Source: Natronomonas pharaonis DSM 2160 (lineage in GTDB: Archaea > Halobacteriota > Halobacteria > Halobacteriales > Haloarculaceae). Taken from it: a stretch of DNA of 64,000 nt. The notes below the pieces were generated by a model, which was not told the origin of the DNA, searched no databases, and saw nothing but the letters and a program-made list of their open reading frames with translations. Within the stretch, counting starts at the first letter, position 1, and the number at the start of each line of letters is the position of its first letter. Shown here piece after piece: positions 61,030 to 64,000 of the stretch. The DNA lies in contig NC_007427.1 of the NCBI RefSeq assembly GCF_000026045.1, positions 62,001 to 126,000 on the forward strand, in the 5' to 3' direction. The position numbers were made by a program, and so were the translations under genes.

Positions 61030-61356
61030 TATTGGGCAGACTGCGGGAATCGGCGATTCGTCGCTTGACGCGAGTATGATCGATGATTCGTCGACAAGTA
61101 GACCGGCAACTCGAGACAAGGAGCTCTCAAACCGGCAGTAGGTACAAATCGTCTAGTCACGATATCGTGATACTGGTGAACAGCAATTATAAATTATACG
61201 ACACTGCCCAGCGACTGGGTACTTGCTCAGTTCGTATTTGGAGCGAGGCGATTGGCCGAAAGCGGCCGCCTCGCTGCCGTTTCCGCCGGCGTGAACCGTC
61301 AGTGATGGGTCTGGCGTCGCGTGGGATGGGACTACTGCTCGAGCGTCGAGCGCAGT
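61030..61356. other. Spacer between the permease and Usp genes
   Basis: About 330 bp. The promoter of the permease gene should lie near 61055-61190, where AT-rich DNA (aattataaattatacg, 61183-61200) occurs. No gene recognised. Confidence 0.4.
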
Positions 61357-62091
61357 TCATTCTTCAGATGTTCCGTTAGGATTTCGAACGACGAGCGTTG
61401 GACTGGCTACTTCCTGGGAAATCGTCCGCAACCTGGCGCCGAAGATGCGTTCACGTAGCGACGGTTCCGTTTCACCGAGAACTAGCAGATCGAACTGGTC
61501 GCTGGCACCGACGATATCGGCGGGAACGTCGTCACATTCGACGATTCGTCTCTCTATTCGGTCCGGTTCGATACCCTCGTCGAGAAGTTGAGTCGCCGCC
61601 TTCTCGAGCACGGATTCACCACGGCCCCGGTCGCCTTCCTCCCCAACTGTGTGTGATAATGTAACGGACGAGTCGCTGTTCTGGAGGAGCGTGACGACGA
61701 CGCCCAGAATTCGATCGAGGTTTCGGTCTCCGCGCAGGGGGACGAGGATGCGATTGATACCGTTTCCGTCGCCAGGAATCATCACCGCGTCACACTGTTT
61801 TTCAGCCGCGATTCGGTCGATTGGATCCTGCCGGTCGTGTGTGAAAACGAGTTTCGTGGTGAGCGTTCCGTTCCCCCCTGAAAACCGTGATGCGGCCTCG
61901 ACTAACCGACTTTCCGCTTGCTCGGTCCTCGTTTCCTTGAGTTGGGCCGGCACAGTCTGGTCCGGGACCGGAAAGTATCCAAGCAGGACAACGTTTACTG
62001 ATTCCAATAGATCGACTACTCCCTGGCTCGGTGTCGCGGGTTCGGAGACGTCAACCGGGACGAGAATCGTCGAATCAGTGGATAGTGGCAT
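61357..62091 (-). CDS. Universal stress protein (UspA family)
   Basis: 244 residues. STILVPVDVSEPATPSQGVVDLLESVNVVLLGYFPVPDQ is the start of a Usp fold. ILVPLRGDRNLDRILGVVVTLLQNSDSSVTL begins a second, and LLVLGETEPSLRERIFGARLRTISQEVASPTLVVR is the C-terminal strand and nucleotide-binding loop. Two tandem Usp-like halves are likely. It lies next to the permease-Usp fusion and may be functionally linked to it. The exact stress signal is unknown. Confidence 0.82.
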   Translation of the reverse strand: MPLSTDSTILVPVDVSEPATPSQGVVDLLESVNVVLLGYFPVPDQTVPAQLKETRTEQAESRLVEAASRFSGGNGTLTTKLVFTHDRQDPIDRIAAEKQCDAVMIPGDGNGINRILVPLRGDRNLDRILGVVVTLLQNSDSSVTLSHTVGEEGDRGRGESVLEKAATQLLDEGIEPDRIERRIVECDDVPADIVGASDQFDLLVLGETEPSLRERIFGARLRTISQEVASPTLVVRNPNGTSEE

Positions 62092-62140
62092 ATGTGGATA
62101 TGTCTGGAAACAACATATAACTGTACCCCTACGAACGCGA
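62092..62140. promoter_or_regulatory. Promoter of the Usp gene
   Basis: acatataactg (62115-62125) is a TATA-like box for the leftward Usp gene, about 28 bp from its start. Confidence 0.4.
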
Positions 62141-62141
62141 G

Positions 62142-62344
62142 TGGATCACACTCGGTGATGTCACGAGACTCGCTGATGTCGACCGCTAGACGATGCGTGA
62201 CATTCTCCGTGAGCACGGTGTTGAACTTTGCCTCGGGCTCGTTGACGCCTCTCCGTTTTGAACTGCGACGGCAAGCCTCGGTGTCGATAACATTGACGGC
62301 GTTCGAATCGGGACGACGGCTGTCCAGGTTCTTACGGAACTGAA
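62142..62344 (+). pseudogene. Remnant resembling a UPF0175/VapB-like antitoxin
   Basis: One frame reads EWITLGDVTRLADVDR-stop-TMRDILREHGVELCLGLVDASPF, similar in pattern to the DNA-binding helix of UPF0175 antitoxins, with a TAG in the middle. A following frame has no clear partner. It appears to be a decayed antitoxin gene. Similarity is by eye only. Confidence 0.35.
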
Positions 62345-62652
62345 CGCACAGCGGGACAATTCCTGATTTCACCTCTGATGTGCAAGCTGTGTGCAGGCGT
62401 CGAAACGGTTATTTTTCCATGCTTATCGGGCCGACAACCCCGCCCAGTTTACGGCTCGTATCAGACTACTGTGAAATACGTCTGGCACCACCCTGCAAGT
62501 GTTTCTGAAGTGGCCGAAAAAGCGCTCCGGCTATCCAGAGAAGGCGAGAGACTCCTACCGTTCACAGCGTAAAAACGAGCGTGCGAACTGAGCGGTGAAG
62601 GGGTTACCAGATACGATCGATATTTGAGCTGGTACTCGATACGCGATGTTCT
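62345..62652. other. Spacer without a recognised gene
   Basis: About 310 bp with a 64-codon frame (62378-62572) of uncertain character. No domain is visible in it. Confidence 0.3.
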
Positions 62653-62693
62653 TTAACCAACAGATAGCGAGGTTCCCGCCGGTTGTTGGGTAA
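62653..62693. repeat. Bipartite palindrome site 5 (21-bp spacer, one mismatch)
   Basis: The left arm TTAACCAACA is perfect and the right arm TGTTGGGTAA has one change. It is followed by gacgagcgtggcgggg, which recurs after site 6. It lies about 150 bp before the FNT gene. Arm starts are 31 bp apart. Confidence 0.8.
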
Positions 62694-62839
62694 GACGAGC
62701 GTGGCGGGGGGCACCGGCAGTCGGGTGATCCGTCTGTGGGTGGCTCGCTCCAAGTCCACAAGAGCTCGTCTGAAGCTTGAGGTGCCACGAACGTCCGCCG
62801 ACCGTTAGATACACCGTCGTCCCCCCGAATTGCCGCCCA

Positions 62840-63727
62840 ATGGGCAACGGAAACGAGACTATTTTCAGGAACCGATTCTCGACGGACGAAATCTACGAGC
62901 GGGTCGTCGTCGAGGCCGATGAGGAAATGAACAGATCGATGCCCGAACTGTTCTTCAGCGCCCTAGCCGGTGGATTTGCCATTTCGATCACGTTCCTGTT
63001 GTACGTGTCAGGCACGCACGCAGCCGACGGTGCCGCCATACTCGGCGCGATTCTCTACCCGCTCGGGTTTATTTACATCATTATCGGCAACTACCAGTTG
63101 TATACGGAGAACACGCTGCCGCCGGTCGCGCTCGTCCTCGAACGGATCGCGAGTCTCCCGGCGATGTTGCGGATGTACGGGATCGTGCTCTGGGGGAACT
63201 TGGCCGGCGGGACGATCGGCGCACTCGTACTCGCACACGGCGGCGTGTTCGATGCGGCGACGACACAGACGGCGATCGAAATCGCCACGAGCGGCGTCGA
63301 GACCAACTGGTGGCCGCTGTTCTTCAAGGCGATGTTTGCCGGACTCATCGTCGCCGGCGTCGTCTGGATGGACTTCAGCGTCAGCAACGCCATGGCCCGG
63401 GTCACCCTGATCTACATGGCCTTCCTCGCGATCCCGGTTGGGGGGCTGTTTCACATCGTCGTCGCGTCGACGGAGGTTATGTTCCTCGTGTTCCTCGGGG
63501 AGATCGGGCTGTGGGTCGGAGCCGTCCAGTTCGCGCTGCCGGTGTTGCTCGGGAACACCCTCGGCGGAATCCTGCTCGTTACGATCGTCAACTACTTCCA
63601 GACGTCCGATAAGGTCCACGGGTTTGAGGGACAGCTACCGCTCAAGGAGTGGGTCCTGACCGTCAACACCGGCTCGATCGAGGCGGACGCTCTGCTCGCA
63701 GAATTGGAACGGCGGATCGATCACTGA
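62840..63727 (+). CDS. Formate/nitrite transporter (FNT) family channel
   Basis: About 295 residues with six or seven hydrophobic segments: SALAGGFAISITFLLYVSG, GAAILGAILYPLGFIYIIIGNYQLYTE, MYGIVLWGNLAGGTIGALVLAH, PLFFKAMFAGLIVAGVVWMDFS, LIYMAFLAIPVGGLFHIVVASTEV and ALPVLLGNTLGGILLVTIVNYFQ. The pattern G-N-x-x-G-G near the third and last segments is typical of the FNT fold, which conducts formate, nitrite or hydrosulfide as weak acids. The ATG at 62840 (MGNGNET) is preferred to 62777. The gene is the only one between palindrome sites 5 and 6. A link to the formamidase of this replicon (formate product) is possible. Confidence 0.88.
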   Translation: MGNGNETIFRNRFSTDEIYERVVVEADEEMNRSMPELFFSALAGGFAISITFLLYVSGTHAADGAAILGAILYPLGFIYIIIGNYQLYTENTLPPVALVLERIASLPAMLRMYGIVLWGNLAGGTIGALVLAHGGVFDAATTQTAIEIATSGVETNWWPLFFKAMFAGLIVAGVVWMDFSVSNAMARVTLIYMAFLAIPVGGLFHIVVASTEVMFLVFLGEIGLWVGAVQFALPVLLGNTLGGILLVTIVNYFQTSDKVHGFEGQLPLKEWVLTVNTGSIEADALLAELERRIDH

Positions 63728-63895
63728 ACGGAGCCGGGACCAGTACCCACTCCCGGGCACTTGCCTTGCCCCGCCTGTAGACAAGCAGGGCATCGTGGGG
63801 ACATCGCATAGCAGTCGGGGCTGCCCCCGGCTTCGGTGATGACCGCTCGTGAGGGACATGGCAGCTTCGCATCGTAGCGGCAGCGGCGCTGGGTC
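63728..63895. other. Spacer after the FNT gene
   Basis: About 170 bp, GC-rich, with no gene recognised on either strand. Confidence 0.35.
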
Positions 63896-63936
63896 TTAAC
63901 CAACAGGTACTGTGACTCTAGTCGGCTGTTGGTTAA
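63896..63936. repeat. Bipartite palindrome site 6 (21-bp spacer)
   Basis: Both arms are perfect. It is followed by gacgagcgaggcgggcg, nearly the same as after site 5. The right flank (63937-64000) reads as an acidic peptide (KTSEAGDAGEGESIEAVEES), so a gene may continue beyond the window. Arm starts are 31 bp apart. Confidence 0.85.
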
Positions 63937-64000
63937 GACGAGCGAGGCGGGCGACGCCGGCGAGGGCGAGTCGATCGAAGCCGTCGAAGAATCGAGCAAG

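Noticed and set aside
32838-63936. The TTAACCAACA...TGTTGGTTAA pairs as transcription terminators
   Set aside because: The 11-21 base loops are unrelated in sequence, there are no T-tracts after them, and spacing follows helical turns. Two sites lie closer to a following start codon than a simple terminator would need. A terminator role is not excluded for the site between the convergent genes at 37.7 kb.

Overview
The window reads as part of a haloarchaeal secondary replicon (plasmid, megaplasmid or small chromosome). Proteins are acidic, genes are GC-rich, spacers are AT-rich, several promoters look leaderless with TATA boxes, and lipoproteins carry Tat-type RR motifs. An orc1/cdc6 gene bracketed by nine copies of an 18-bp box and a parA/partner operon with an inverted-repeat upstream region mark it as self-replicating and self-partitioning. 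There is no rRNA, tRNA or CRISPR array. TnpB-only IS200/IS605 elements, an IS5-type IS and many broken genes indicate heavy gene flow.

Layout. 0-3 kb: 3' part of a tnpB, a VapBC-like pair, a hairpin-rich stretch and a tnpB remnant. 3.2-5.5 kb: HTH protein, TumE-like protein and tyrosine recombinase in one operon. 6-9.4 kb: class I ribonucleotide reductase module (nrdR, small coupled ORF, nrdB, short nrdA). 9.7-11.2 kb: partition operon and its repeats. 11.9-26.6 kb: catabolic island with an IclR regulator, glutaryl-CoA dehydrogenase, CoA-transferase, aldehyde ferredoxin oxidoreductase, class III aminotransferase, a complete branched-chain-type ABC importer and an Lrp regulator; it fits degradation of 5-aminovalerate or a related omega-amino acid through glutarate to crotonyl-CoA. 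27-32.7 kb: response-regulator/PAS/histidine kinase, formamidase and a divergent thermosome paralogue. 32.8-37.8 kb: replication origin, orc1 and a photolyase/cryptochrome. 37.8-44.1 kb: hyuA-hyuB, cysteine hydrolase and isocitrate-lyase-family operon with a divergent HTH-10 regulator. 44.1-48.3 kb: a small gene split by a tnpB element, a TRAM protein, membrane proteins and a lipoprotein. 48.8-55.5 kb: an acyltransferase, then a decayed nuclease/ATPase region with an IS5-type element. 55.7-62.1 kb: lipoprotein, glutamine amidotransferase, glutamate-cysteine ligase, an amino-acid permease fused to universal-stress domains, and a separate Usp. 62.6-64 kb: a formate/nitrite transporter gene.

The most unusual signal is a family of six bipartite inverted repeats, TTAACCAACA - spacer - TGTTGGTTAA, at 32838, 37752, 44135, 46032, 62653 and 63896. 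All lie between genes. The arms start about 21 or 29-31 bp apart, that is two or three helical turns. Consecutive sites bracket discrete blocks: the origin/orc1/photolyase, the hydantoinase operon, a single 108-codon gene, and a single FNT transporter gene. This looks like a set of module borders, or sites for one dedicated DNA-binding protein. Two tnpB elements have ends that can be placed to the base (after TTAC, ending in TCAA); removing them in silico rebuilds an intact gene in one case and the original stop codon in the other.
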